The notes under the pieces: model-generated
The model's input: the letters and a program-made list of their open reading frames with translations, nothing else
What the model was told of the DNA's origin: nothing
Databases searched by the model: none
Program-made: the position numbers and the translations under genes
Shown here: positions 7,861 through 15,988 of the stretch, piece after piece
Position numbering within the stretch: the stretch's first letter is position 1
How the letters are laid out: every line of letters starts with the position of its first letter
DNA from: an uncultured Atopobium sp.
GTDB lineage: Bacteria > Actinomycetota > Coriobacteriia > Coriobacteriales > Atopobiaceae
Direction: 5' to 3'
Length of the DNA stretch: 21,118 nt
Assembly (NCBI GenBank): GCA_937926845.1
Contig: CALBBS010000102.1
Location: 1 to 21,118, forward strand

Positions 7861-7885
7861 TTATTTGAATACGGAGAAGTACTTT

Positions 7886-10531
7886 ATGGCCGACTATAAA
7901 ACAATGACAACAGCAGAGATTCGTGAGGACTTCCTTACCTTCTTTGAGAGCAAAGGTTGCAAGCGCTATCCTTCTTCATCTCTGGTACCTTCTGATCCTT
8001 CGCTGCTTCTTGCTAATGCTGGCATGAACCAGTTCAAGGAATATTACCAGGGCATCAAGACTATGAAGGAGATTGGCGCAACTTCCTGCCAGAAGTGCCT
8101 TCGTACTAACGATATTGACAACATTGGCGACTCTCGCCATCTCTCATTCTTCGAGATGCTGGGTAACTTCTCCTTTGGTGGTTACACCAAGCGTGATGCA
8201 TGCACCTGGGCAATGGAGTTTATTTCTTCTCCAGAGCACCTTGGCCTGCCTCTTGATCGCCTGTACTTTACTGTCTTTACTGACGATGATGAGGCAATTG
8301 AGATCTGGAAGTCTCTTGGCGTAGCAGAAGATCACATCACCCGTCTGGGCGAGGAGGACAACTTCTGGGCAGCTGGTCCAACTGGTCCTTGTGGTCCTTG
8401 CTCTGAGATTTACTTTGACCAGGGTCCTGAGTTTGAGGGAGAGGCTCCTGGAGACGACGGTGACCGTTACCTTGAGTTCTGGAACCTCGTCTTCACCCAG
8501 TTTGACCGCCAGGAAGATGGTTCTCTGCCCGAGCTTCCTCATCGCAACATCGATACTGGCATGGGCCTTGAGCGTATTGCAGCTATCATGCAGCATGAAG
8601 GCACCAACTACGAGGGAGATATTATGCGTTCCCTCATCTCTTTGGGCGAGAAGCTCTCTGGTAAAAAGTATCACTCCACTGACGAGATTGACCGCAGCCT
8701 GCGTATCCTTGCAGACCACTCTCGTGCAGTAACCTTTATGATTGGCGACGGCATTCTTCCTGGTAACGAGGGTAGAAGCTACATCCTTCGCCGCCTGCTC
8801 CGCCGCGCTGTCTACCACGGTCGCTTACTGGGCATTCAGGGCACCTTCATGGCAGAGTATGCACATGAGGTTGCTGTTCTGCTTGGCGCAGAGTATCCAG
8901 AGCTTGTCGAGAAGAGCGCTCTTATCGATGGCATTCTGACCGCAGAAGAGGAGCGCTTTGGCGCTACGCTTGACGCAGGCGAGTCTAAACTCACTGCAGA
9001 GCTTGAGCAGCTAGAGGATGGCGCACAGCTTTCCGGTGAGGTTGCATTCCTTCTGCACGATACCTACGGATTCCCTATTGATCTTACTCGTGAGATTGCT
9101 GCAAATGCAGGTCACGTTGTTGACATGGACGCCTTTGATGCTGCAATGACTGAGCAGCGTGAGCGCGCTCGTAAGTCTGCTAACCGCGATGCTTGGGGTA
9201 ACGCTCAGAGCATTTGGGTTGCACTCTCTGACCGCTTAGATGAGACCGTCTTTGACGGCTACGACAACAACGAGCTCTCCGGAGTTCGTGTTGTTGCTCT
9301 TGTTCAGGATGGACAGGAGGTTGAGTCCGCTTCTGCTGGCTCTGAGGTTGAGGTTGTACTTGACCGCACGCCTTTCTATGCAGAGATGGGCGGCCAGGTT
9401 GGTGATACCGGCAAGCTGACAGCTCCTGGTCTCTACGTTCACGTTACTGATACCAAACACCGTGACGGCGGCCTTGAGTCCCACGTTGGTGTGGTAGAGG
9501 AGGGTACCATCTCTGTTGGTGACTCTGTCTCCGCAACTATCGACGCTGGTCGTCGTGAGCTTATTCGCCGCAACCACACCGCAACTCACCTGCTTGACGC
9601 TGCACTTAAGAAGGTTTTGGGTGACCACGTCAACCAGGCTGGTTCTCTTGTTGCTCCCGATCGTATGCGTTTTGACTTCACACACTTTGAGGCTCTTACC
9701 AAAGATGAGCTTGATCGCATTGAGGGCATGGTAAACGCAGAAATCTTTGCTGCTAAGCCTGTTGTTACTCAGATTATGAGCATTGAGGATGCAAAGGCCG
9801 CTGGTGCTGTTGCACTCTTTGGCGAGAAGTACGGTGATGTCGTACGCGTTGTCTCTGCTGGTGCAGAAGACACTCCATTCTCTCGTGAGCTCTGCGGTGG
9901 TACTCACGCACGCAACACAGCAGACCTTGGCCTCTTCAAGATTATTTCTGAGAGCTCCGTTGGTTCTAACTCAAGGCGTATTGAGGCTGTAACTTCTATG
10001 GGCGCTATCGAGTACGTTGATGAGCGCTTGGCTCAGCTTGATGAGGTTGCCGCAGCTCTGAAGGTTCGTCCTTCTGCTGTTGCAGACCGCGTTGAGCAGC
10101 TGCAGCAAGATCTTCGCACTGCAAACCATAAGCTTGAGGCCGCTCTTACCGGAGCAGGCAGCAACCAGGTAGCAGAAGCACTTAAGTCTGCTGTTCAGCT
10201 TAATGGCTATAGCTGTGTAATTGCTAAGCTTGAGGGCCTTTCTGGCAAAGAACTCCGCTCCGCATGGGATGGCATCCGCGATGCATCTGATGGCCAGCCT
10301 GTTGCTTGTGTCATTGCATCCGCAACCGCTGATGGTAAGGTTTCCCTGCTTGCAGGTGCCACTGATTCTGCAGTTGCAGCGGGCTTCTCGGCAGGAGATA
10401 TTGTAAAAGAAATTGCAGAGCTTGTTGGTGGCCGTGGTGGCGGTAAGCCAGCAATGGCCCAGGCAGGTGGCTCAAATGCTGCAGGAATTGATGCTGCGCT
10501 TGAGGCTGCAAAAGCAAAGCTTGGTGCGTAA
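7886..10531 (+). CDS. alaS: alanyl-tRNA synthetase
   Basis: An 881-residue class II aminoacyl-tRNA synthetase that charges tRNA-Ala and edits mischarged Ser/Gly. The N-terminal catalytic domain begins with TTAEIREDFLTFFESKG and has NAGMNQFK, CQKCLRTNDIDNIG and FFEMLGNFSFG (motifs 1-2 region), then GMGLERIA (motif 3). The editing domain carries the zinc ligands His564 and His568 (NHTATHLLDAA) and Cys670-x3-His674 (CGGTH). The C-terminal DHHA1/oligomerisation domain ends with the glycine-rich GGRGGGKPAMAQAGG. Length is standard. A TTG at 7865 is in frame, but I chose the ATG at 7886 because GGAGA (7873-7877) lies eight bases upstream. No T-box leader fits in the 25-base gap after the AI-2E gene, so it may be partly cotranscribed. 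Confidence 0.97.
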   Translation: MADYKTMTTAEIREDFLTFFESKGCKRYPSSSLVPSDPSLLLANAGMNQFKEYYQGIKTMKEIGATSCQKCLRTNDIDNIGDSRHLSFFEMLGNFSFGGYTKRDACTWAMEFISSPEHLGLPLDRLYFTVFTDDDEAIEIWKSLGVAEDHITRLGEEDNFWAAGPTGPCGPCSEIYFDQGPEFEGEAPGDDGDRYLEFWNLVFTQFDRQEDGSLPELPHRNIDTGMGLERIAAIMQHEGTNYEGDIMRSLISLGEKLSGKKYHSTDEIDRSLRILADHSRAVTFMIGDGILPGNEGRSYILRRLLRRAVYHGRLLGIQGTFMAEYAHEVAVLLGAEYPELVEKSALIDGILTAEEERFGATLDAGESKLTAELEQLEDGAQLSGEVAFLLHDTYGFPIDLTREIAANAGHVVDMDAFDAAMTEQRERARKSANRDAWGNAQSIWVALSDRLDETVFDGYDNNELSGVRVVALVQDGQEVESASAGSEVEVVLDRTPFYAEMGGQVGDTGKLTAPGLYVHVTDTKHRDGGLESHVGVVEEGTISVGDSVSATIDAGRRELIRRNHTATHLLDAALKKVLGDHVNQAGSLVAPDRMRFDFTHFEALTKDELDRIEGMVNAEIFAAKPVVTQIMSIEDAKAAGAVALFGEKYGDVVRVVSAGAEDTPFSRELCGGTHARNTADLGLFKIISESSVGSNSRRIEAVTSMGAIEYVDERLAQLDEVAAALKVRPSAVADRVEQLQQDLRTANHKLEAALTGAGSNQVAEALKSAVQLNGYSCVIAKLEGLSGKELRSAWDGIRDASDGQPVACVIASATADGKVSLLAGATDSAVAAGFSAGDIVKEIAELVGGRGGGKPAMAQAGGSNAAGIDAALEAAKAKLGA

Positions 10532-10534
10532 CGT

Positions 10535-10957
10535 TTGCGTGTTTTAGCTTTAGATATTGGTGAAGTTCGCATCGGGGTTGCTGTAAGTGACCCCGATGGT
10601 GCTATTGCGTCACCTGTTTGCGTGCTACCTGCGCAAGAGGTGCTCTCACATGCACGTACGTTTAAGGCTATGCTTGAAGATTGGGAGCCAGAACTGCTTT
10701 TGTGCGGTCGTCCTAAAACGCTCGCCGGCGAAGATGGACCACAGGCCCAAAAAATTACCGCTCAAGCTGAGCAAATTGCGAAGAACTGTCAACTTCCATT
10801 AGAATTTACTGACGAAAGACTTTCTTCTGCGGAAGCAAAGAAAATCCTTCGAGCGCAAGGTTTATCTGAGAAAGCCATGCGTGGAAAAGTTGACATGGTT
10901 GCAGCTTCGCTCTTTTTGCAATCATGGCTTGATGCACAGATGAATAAGGGAGACTAA
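10535..10957 (+). CDS. ruvX: RuvX/YqgF Holliday-junction resolvase-like nuclease
   Basis: A 140-residue protein of the YqgF/RuvX family with an RNase H-like fold. It is implicated in pre-16S rRNA 5'-end processing and has Holliday-junction resolvase-like activity in some species. The N-terminal strand LALDIGEVRIGVAVSDPDG carries the first catalytic Asp (Asp7). The FTDERLSSAEA segment and the C-terminal GKVDMVAASLFLQSWL helix supply the other acidic residues. It starts with TTG at 10535; the encoded opening (MRVLALDIG) is exactly what the family shows, and no ATG or GTG fits better. It lies three bases after alaS and its stop directly abuts the mltG start, an order (alaS-ruvX-mltG) common in Gram-positive bacteria. 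Confidence 0.93.
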   Translation: MRVLALDIGEVRIGVAVSDPDGAIASPVCVLPAQEVLSHARTFKAMLEDWEPELLLCGRPKTLAGEDGPQAQKITAQAEQIAKNCQLPLEFTDERLSSAEAKKILRAQGLSEKAMRGKVDMVAASLFLQSWLDAQMNKGD

Positions 10958-12268
10958 ATGCCCACCCTATCCAATGGTTCTTCTCCGCGTCGTCAAGGCG
11001 CACATTTTTCTTCTCCTGTTCCAGAGGGACAGGCTCAGGAAGAGCAGGCTCAGCAGGAACAGATCACGCAGCCTTCAGTTGAGGCTACAGGATCGCTACC
11101 TGCACTTACCGGTGGCAAGCTTTCTTCAAGAAGCGCTCAAGTCACTCATATGGCAAAGAACAAGCAGGTAAAGCATAGAGATAAGAAGGCTTCAAAGCGT
11201 TCTCGTATTTTTGCGGCACTTATCGCTTTCATCATGGTTGCGGCCCTTGGCATCTTTGTATGGAAAGTAGCGCTTCCAGAGCTTTCTCGCGCTAATTCTG
11301 ATACACAAGAAATTACCGCTGGTCAGCAAGTTACCGTTACTATTCCAGATGGTGCTGGTGCGCAGGAAGTCGCAAAGATTCTTTTTGAGAACAAAATTAT
11401 TGCTACTAAGAGCGAGTTTTTAAACCAGGTAAAGCGTCAGGATGCTGAGCAGAAAATTAAGAGCGGTATCTATGTTATTACCACTGGTACTAAGCCAGCA
11501 GACATTGTTCACCTGCTTATTTCTGGCCCTAATGCTCCTGGTAGTGGCTTTGTCGTACCAGAAGGTTATACCGTTTCTCAGGTTGCAGATTTGGTTCAGG
11601 ACTACTTTGGCATTTCTCGCGATGATTTCTTGAATCAGGCAAAAGCATCCAATTATGTTGCTGACTATCCGTTCCTTGCTGGCGCGGTAGACGCTAACGA
11701 TTCTCTTGAGGGCTACTTGTTCCCCAAGACTTATACCTTTACAGAAAGCAATGTAACTGCCGATACGGTCATCCGTGCCATGCTTGACCAGTTTGAGACA
11801 GAGACAGCTGATCTTAACCTGGATGCCGCTCGCATTACGCTTAATAAGCGTTACAACTTGAATCTTACTAACGAGCAAATCATTATCATGGCATCTATTA
11901 TTGAGCGAGAAGCCCTGACTGATGATGACCGTCCTAAGGTTGCATCTGTCTTCTACAACCGCCTGTACGATGATATGTATCTTCAAAGTGACGCTACTCT
12001 TGCTTACTCTTTGGGTAGGGAAGCTACCGCAGAAGAGCTCAGCTCGATGACAAGCGACCCCTATAACACATATGCGTTTAAGGGTTTGACTCCTACGCCT
12101 ATTTGCTCCCCAGGTTATGCCTCTATTAAGGCGGCTATGGATCCAGCAGCAACCAATTATTACTACTTCTGGATTACCTCGGATGAGCACGTATTCTCAG
12201 AGACGTACGACGAGCATCAGCAGGCTATCGAAAACGCACGCGAGCGTGAAGCCGCAAGCAAGCAATAG
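10958..12268 (+). CDS. mltG: endolytic murein transglycosylase MltG (YceG family)
   Basis: A 436-residue, single-pass membrane enzyme that cleaves nascent glycan strands and is thought to terminate peptidoglycan chains. Residues 1-75 are a hydrophilic Gln/Glu/Ser-rich cytoplasmic region ending in a basic stretch, and one transmembrane helix spans about 84-104. The extracellular part has the LysM-like region (VTIPDGAGAQEVAKIL) and then the YceG catalytic domain with IIMASIIEREA (Glu316, the expected catalytic glutamate), LQSDATLAYSLG, YNTYAFKGL and SPGYASIKAAMDPA. The long N-terminal tail is a feature of actinobacterial members. The ATG follows the ruvX stop without a gap (TAAATG), with AAGGGAG just upstream. 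An in-frame ATG near residue 65 could give a shorter form but has no better ribosome-binding site. Confidence 0.95.
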   Translation: MPTLSNGSSPRRQGAHFSSPVPEGQAQEEQAQQEQITQPSVEATGSLPALTGGKLSSRSAQVTHMAKNKQVKHRDKKASKRSRIFAALIAFIMVAALGIFVWKVALPELSRANSDTQEITAGQQVTVTIPDGAGAQEVAKILFENKIIATKSEFLNQVKRQDAEQKIKSGIYVITTGTKPADIVHLLISGPNAPGSGFVVPEGYTVSQVADLVQDYFGISRDDFLNQAKASNYVADYPFLAGAVDANDSLEGYLFPKTYTFTESNVTADTVIRAMLDQFETETADLNLDAARITLNKRYNLNLTNEQIIIMASIIEREALTDDDRPKVASVFYNRLYDDMYLQSDATLAYSLGREATAEELSSMTSDPYNTYAFKGLTPTPICSPGYASIKAAMDPAATNYYYFWITSDEHVFSETYDEHQQAIENAREREAASKQ

Positions 12269-12278
12269 TTGGTGTGGC

Positions 12279-12776
12279 ATGAGTTTGATCAAAGCAACAC
12301 AATACGTCTCTGCTGTTGAACGCATCTCAATAGAGGATTTGGTTCAGCAGGGGATTACACTTGTGCTCTTAGATCGCGATAATACCTGTGTGCCCCGAGA
12401 CACCAAGATGACGCCGCCAGAGGTTTCTGCTTGGTTTGAGAAGGCTCATGCGGCTGGATTAACGCTTTGTCTCATCTCCAATAACATTCACCTCAATGAG
12501 ATCCAGCGTAGCGCTCATGAGCTGGGAATTGAAGGAGAGGGCTTTGCGTGCAAGCCGCTTCCCCGCGCGCTAACTGCTGCTATGAAGCGTTTCTCGGCAA
12601 CTAAAGAGCAAACCGTGATGGTGGGAGATCAGATTTTTACTGATGTTATTGCAGGTAATTTGGCTGGCGTCTCAACTATTTTGGTAAAGCCGCAGTCCAA
12701 TGAGGATCTTTGGTACACCAATATCATTCGTCACGTCGAGCGCCGCATTTTAAAAAATGTAACTTTTACGTCATAA
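12279..12776 (+). CDS. yqeG: YqeG-family HAD-superfamily (IIIA) phosphatase
   Basis: A 165-residue HAD hydrolase of the YqeG/Gep4-like type, a phosphatase of uncertain substrate (related proteins act on phosphatidylglycerophosphate in eukaryotes and plants). The nucleophile motif LLDRDNT gives Asp32 and Asp34; ISNN (motif II Ser), a motif III Lys in FACKPLPRAL, and the acidic motif GDQIFTDV are all present. The short, cap-less layout fits the family. Upstream in-frame codons run back into mltG, so I chose the ATG at 12279; the ribosome-binding site (GGTGTGG) is weak, consistent with coupling to mltG ten bases upstream. Confidence 0.85.
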   Translation: MSLIKATQYVSAVERISIEDLVQQGITLVLLDRDNTCVPRDTKMTPPEVSAWFEKAHAAGLTLCLISNNIHLNEIQRSAHELGIEGEGFACKPLPRALTAAMKRFSATKEQTVMVGDQIFTDVIAGNLAGVSTILVKPQSNEDLWYTNIIRHVERRILKNVTFTS

Positions 12777-12790
12777 CAAGACGGCTTTAG

Positions 12791-12818
12791 TTTACTTGCT
12801 CCAACTCGATGATAGAAT
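12791..12818 (+). promoter_or_regulatory. candidate promoter before aroK
   Basis: TTTACT (12791-12796) and TAGAAT (12813-12818) are separated by 16 bases, about 22 bases before the aroK start codon. The 64-base gap after yqeG holds no clear terminator, so this may be a secondary promoter inside a longer operon. Confidence 0.35.
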
Positions 12819-12840
12819 CATCTTGAAAGGCTGGAGGAGT

Positions 12841-13389
12841 ATGGAGCTTCGCGATTCAAGATACGTTGTACATGAGGGCTGTGATCATATCTTTTTTGTA
12901 GGCTTTCTGGGTGCCGGAAAGTCCACACTCGCACGTAATTTGGGCGAGCTGTTTCACCGCCGTTATGTTGACACCGATCGCCTAGCAGAGCGTATAGCAG
13001 GTAAATCACTGGCAGAAATCTACGAAGATGACGGTGAAGAGCTTTTTAGGCAGGCAGAAACTGAGGTTTTGCACACGCTTAAGTCTAAAAAGTCACTGCT
13101 CGTAAGCTGTGGCGGTGGAATTGTCGAGAAGGACGTCAATCTTGCGCTTATGCGTGAGATGGGAGTCATTGTGTTTCTCGACGGCGATCTTTCTGACTCG
13201 CTTCGTCAAATTCAGCGCACAGATAGGCGTCCTGATCTGGGAAGCTTTGAAAACGCTACTCAGCTTTATAGACGGCTGCGTCCACGTTATGAGGCTGCTG
13301 CTGATATTACTATTGATATTCGTGAGAAAACGTTTGAGCAGGTAGCCATTGATTCTGGCAAGCTGCTTTGGGAAAGAGGTCTTCTATGA
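12841..13389 (+). CDS. aroK: shikimate kinase
   Basis: A 182-residue cytoplasmic P-loop kinase that converts shikimate to shikimate-3-phosphate with ATP, step five of the chorismate pathway. The expected features are intact: Walker A GFLGAGKST (21-29), the shikimate-binding Asp46 in YVDTDRLAE, Arg70 in EELFRQAE, the CGGG motif (90-93), the lid arginine region QRTDRRPDL, and the LRPRYE segment that contacts ATP/substrate. A TTG at 12796 is in frame, but the ATG at 12841 has GGAGGAGT immediately upstream and gives a normal kinase N-terminus. It ends with an ATGA overlap with the next gene, so the two are translationally coupled. The family also has a few non-shikimate members, but the motifs favour the standard enzyme. 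Confidence 0.92.
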   Translation: MELRDSRYVVHEGCDHIFFVGFLGAGKSTLARNLGELFHRRYVDTDRLAERIAGKSLAEIYEDDGEELFRQAETEVLHTLKSKKSLLVSCGGGIVEKDVNLALMREMGVIVFLDGDLSDSLRQIQRTDRRPDLGSFENATQLYRRLRPRYEAAADITIDIREKTFEQVAIDSGKLLWERGLL

Positions 13390-14522
13390 GTGACAATGTC
13401 CAGGCTGAGATTGAAGAGGAATTGCCACCTGTTCAGATTAAACAGTGGGTTTCTATTCCTGGTGGCTCTATTGCACTTCGTTCTGGTGCGGGCGTTCTTT
13501 CAAACTTTGGTACTGAGCTCAGAACCGCAGTGGGAAGACCCCATCGCTGTGCTTTTCTTGTCAGCGATCAGGCAGACAAAGACCTTGCTGAGCTTCTGCG
13601 TAGAGACCTCACCACCATTGGTTTTCTCGTCACACGTGTAGATGTAGAAGATGGCAAGGCAGCAACTACCGTGGCAACTGAGGCACAGGTATTGTCTGCT
13701 TTGGCAGAAATGCACCTGACAGCTGATGATTTAGTAGTTGCCGTGGGCCACGAGGGTGTCATTTCTCTTGCTAACCACGTGGCAAACAAGTGGTGTGGGG
13801 GAGTTTCCCTTGCTACTGTCCCGCTTGATTTAGCAGCAGTTATTGTCTCGTCTATTACTCCTCGCGCGCTTGATACTGACGCTGAACATCAGCGCCTTGT
13901 TACCACTAAGCCTTGCGCTCGTTTCTGCTTTGCAGATCTTGAGGTTATGGATCTTTGCGATGACAGTGCTAAGGTTGCCCAGGTATGTATGGTTGCAACG
14001 GCTATGTCTGATAATGAGGCGGAGTTTGGCCGCATTTGGGATAGAGCAGATAACCTCTCCTCTGGAATTGCCGATATAGTTGCAGAGCAGCTGGCAGAGT
14101 CTACTAAGACCCGTGGGCGTCTCTCTGATTCTTCCGCTATTGCTATTCAGCAGTCTGTTCCTTACGGTTGGGCTTTTGTGGAGGCACTTCGTCCGCTCAT
14201 CCCAGCTGATCAGCCTCTTTCTGCACTTTATGCAGACGCACTGCGTTTCTCGGCAAGAATTGCAGTAGCTAAAGAGGCGCTTTCTTTTGACGATATGCTT
14301 GCCCAAGACGAGATTCTTGAGCGCTTGAATATCGGCTTTGTTACCTGTGACATCACTTCTGAGCAGCTTATCGAAGCTCTCAAACAGGAATGTTTCCGTT
14401 CTACTAATCGTTTTATGTTGCCGATTCCAATGTCTATTGGAAGGGTAAGATTAGCTTCGGTCGACGAGGAACTTCTCGCCGAACATGCCCGCGCTTGGTG
14501 TGAGGCTCACGCTTCGCATTAA
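13386..14522 (+). CDS. aroB: divergent 3-dehydroquinate synthase (AroB) homologue, probably non-catalytic
   Basis: A 378-residue protein at the usual AroB position and length, overlapping aroK by four bases (ATGA), with GAGG upstream of the ATG at 13386. The fold can be followed (PGGSIALRSGAG opening, SLATVPLDLAAV aligning with the PTTLLAQVDSS region), but hallmark residues are gone. The NAD-binding GGGVxGD is replaced by VGHEGVIS (120-127), and the GGK lysine after the PTT region is absent. The zinc ligands appear replaced: Glu in AEVIK by Gln199 (AQVCM), the GHTFGHAIE histidines by Trp262 and Glu266 (YGWAFVEAL), and the HGE histidine by Tyr282 (LYADAL). The frame is open throughout, with ordinary codon use and no frameshift, so it looks maintained rather than decayed. 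It may be a pseudoenzyme or have a different activity; the family assignment rests partly on context. Confidence 0.72.
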   Translation: MSDNVQAEIEEELPPVQIKQWVSIPGGSIALRSGAGVLSNFGTELRTAVGRPHRCAFLVSDQADKDLAELLRRDLTTIGFLVTRVDVEDGKAATTVATEAQVLSALAEMHLTADDLVVAVGHEGVISLANHVANKWCGGVSLATVPLDLAAVIVSSITPRALDTDAEHQRLVTTKPCARFCFADLEVMDLCDDSAKVAQVCMVATAMSDNEAEFGRIWDRADNLSSGIADIVAEQLAESTKTRGRLSDSSAIAIQQSVPYGWAFVEALRPLIPADQPLSALYADALRFSARIAVAKEALSFDDMLAQDEILERLNIGFVTCDITSEQLIEALKQECFRSTNRFMLPIPMSIGRVRLASVDEELLAEHARAWCEAHASH

Positions 14523-14613
14523 AGTGCCGCATCTTGCAGTAAGGAGCCTGTTTGCTGAGGCGACTCCACAAGGTGCAACTCTTTGTTGTAAACATCTCGA
14601 GAAGGGATTTGAA

Positions 14614-15738
14614 ATGGCAGATTTACAGGCAGCAGCAAAGCGCGTTGCGCGCTTTCGCGAGGTAATGGCTCAGAGGGGTTACGACGCTGTTGTTCTACGT
14701 CACAACCCAGACCTTCGTTGGTTGACTGACGCTGAGCGTGTCTTTGACTTTGAGCAGGCACATACTGCATTTATTACGCAGGATGAGCTCTTCATGCACA
14801 CTGACTCTCGTTACTACAACACATTCCTGGAGCGCCTTGGTGCTGATTCTCCATGGAAGTTTGACCAGGAAGTCACTACTCCTACCGAGTGGGTTGCCGC
14901 TCATATTGCTGAGGCTCGTGCTCGCGTAGTAGCTATTGAGGACACCGTTGATCTTGCTTTCTTTGATGGTCTTGAGCAGGCACTTCGCGATCACTCTGTT
15001 GCTGCTTTGCTTCCACGCATGCACGGTGATATTGCTGAGCTGCGTATTGTGAAAGATCCTGCAGAGATTGAGCTTATGAAGCACGCTCAGTCAATTACTG
15101 ACAAGGCGTTCCTCCACATTTGCGAGTACATTAAGCCAGGCCTCACTGAGCAGCAGATTCGCGCAGAGCTTGAGAACTACATGCTCTCCAACGGTGCAGA
15201 CGCTCTGTCCTTTGATTCCATCATTGCTTCTGGTCCTAATGGTGCTAATCCTCACGCACAGCCAGGTGAGCGCGTAGTTCAGACAGGCGACATGATTGTT
15301 ATGGACTATGGTGCAGGCTATCTTGATTACCACTCAGATATGACCCGTACTGTTGTTGTTGGCGCACCTTCCGAGGAGCAGCAGCACGTCTTTGACGTTG
15401 TCCGCAAGGCAAACGAAACTTGCGCAGCAGCTATTCATGCAGGTGTAACTGGTTCTGATATTCATAACCTTGCAGTTAAAGTTATCTCTGAGGCTGGCTA
15501 CGGTGAGTACTTTGGCCACGGCCTTGGCCACGGTGTTGGCGTTGAGATTCACGAGCGTCCATTTTTCAACCCACGCTGGAACAAGGTTATTGCAGCAGGT
15601 TCTGTTGTTACCGATGAGCCTGGCATTTACCTGCCTGGCAAGTTTGGTATCCGTCTTGAGGACTTTGGCGTTGTTACTGAGGATGGCTACGATGTCTTTA
15701 CTCAGTCCACACACGATCTTGTGTCTGTTGGCTGCTAA
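14614..15738 (+). CDS. pepQ: Xaa-Pro dipeptidase/aminopeptidase (M24 family)
   Basis: A 374-residue cytoplasmic metallopeptidase that cleaves proline-containing peptides, with an N-terminal creatinase-like domain (about 1-130) and a pita-bread catalytic domain. All five dinuclear-metal ligands are visible: Asp231 and Asp242 (MDYGAGYLDYHSDMTRT), His306 (FGHGLGHGVGVEIHERP), Glu335 (DEPGIYLPG) and Glu349 (IRLEDFGVV), with family spacing. The start is the ATG at 14614, six bases after GAAGGGA. Upstream in-frame codons back to 14485 overlap aroB and add a poorly conserved-looking leader, so I rejected them. Codon use is strongly biased, like alaS and efp, which suggests high expression. A strong terminator follows. 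The dipeptidase (pepQ) versus aminopeptidase (pepP) specificity is not settled by sequence. Confidence 0.93.
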   Translation: MADLQAAAKRVARFREVMAQRGYDAVVLRHNPDLRWLTDAERVFDFEQAHTAFITQDELFMHTDSRYYNTFLERLGADSPWKFDQEVTTPTEWVAAHIAEARARVVAIEDTVDLAFFDGLEQALRDHSVAALLPRMHGDIAELRIVKDPAEIELMKHAQSITDKAFLHICEYIKPGLTEQQIRAELENYMLSNGADALSFDSIIASGPNGANPHAQPGERVVQTGDMIVMDYGAGYLDYHSDMTRTVVVGAPSEEQQHVFDVVRKANETCAAAIHAGVTGSDIHNLAVKVISEAGYGEYFGHGLGHGVGVEIHERPFFNPRWNKVIAAGSVVTDEPGIYLPGKFGIRLEDFGVVTEDGYDVFTQSTHDLVSVGC

Positions 15739-15761
15739 CTAGACGCGATATACGGAGTTTT

Positions 15762-15797
15762 TACGGCCAGAAGCTTTAGGTTTCTGGCCGTATTTTT
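15762..15797 (+). terminator. rho-independent terminator after pepQ
   Basis: A 13-bp stem (15762-15774 with 15780-15792, one G-U) containing ACGGCCAGAA/TTCTGGCCGT encloses a 5-base loop and is followed by five T residues (15793-15797). It lies 23 bases beyond the pepQ stop and cleanly ends the aro-pepQ transcription unit. Confidence 0.9.
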
Positions 15798-15810
15798 ACC
15801 GTATCTCCTA

Positions 15811-15832
15811 GGGCGAGAAGACCTTCTCGCCT
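15811..15832. repeat. hairpin made of an inverted pair of TTCTCGCC octamers
   Basis: GGGCGAGAA (15811-15819) pairs with TTCTCGCCT (15824-15832) around a GACC loop. The arms contain the octamer GGCGAGAA/TTCTCGCC that recurs elsewhere in the window. It sits 14 bases after the pepQ terminator. No T run follows on the + strand (CTAAAAAG does), so it is not an obvious terminator itself. Confidence 0.7.
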
Positions 15833-15899
15833 AAAAAGTAGCTTATAAAACCTAAAAAATTTAAAAAGAGTTAGGTTAGTGGAGGTATGTTTTAGACTT

Positions 15900-15988
15900 A
15901 TGTAATAAAATCAGAAACGTAAATGTTATTTTCATTGTTATGTTTACAGTTTCATTTGTTTTATTAGGCGGAGAAGAAGGAGGTAGAA
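15900..15988 (+). promoter_or_regulatory. AT-rich control region of the PTS operon with imperfect dyad
   Basis: The 250-base gap 15739-15988 holds the terminator, the octamer hairpin and then about 150 bases of AT-rich sequence without a reading frame. TAAAAT (15906-15911) is a possible -10 box but lacks a convincing -35. Downstream, GTAAAT (15919-15924) and GTTTAC (15942-15947) form an imperfect dyad with flanking AAAC/GTTT similarity, a possible operator or carbon-control site. No sigma-54 -24/-12 pattern is seen, unlike LevR/ManR-controlled PTS operons. A strong ribosome-binding site AAGGAGG (15977-15983) ends the region. Confidence 0.3.

Noticed and set aside
7861..7885. T-box or other riboswitch leader before alaS
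   Set aside because: Only 25 bases separate alaS from the previous gene, too short for a T-box, and no specifier-like structure is seen.
9236..9907. 223-codon minus-strand open frame inside alaS
   Set aside because: It is fully opposite the conserved editing domain of alanyl-tRNA synthetase and has no family features. The same reasoning applies to the minus-strand frames at 8144-8818 and 11420-12190.
13386..14522. Frameshift or pseudogene as the reason for the odd AroB sequence
   Set aside because: The frame is open over the normal family length and fold landmarks appear in order on one frame, so a sequencing error or decay does not account for the missing motifs.
14485..14613. Longer N-terminus for the M24 peptidase
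   Set aside because: The extension overlaps aroB and lacks family similarity, while the ATG at 14614 has a well-spaced GAAGGGA.
15881..15895. GGAGG followed by ATG TTT TAG in the PTS leader
   Set aside because: One base separates the GGAGG from the ATG and the frame has two codons, so it is unlikely to be translated.
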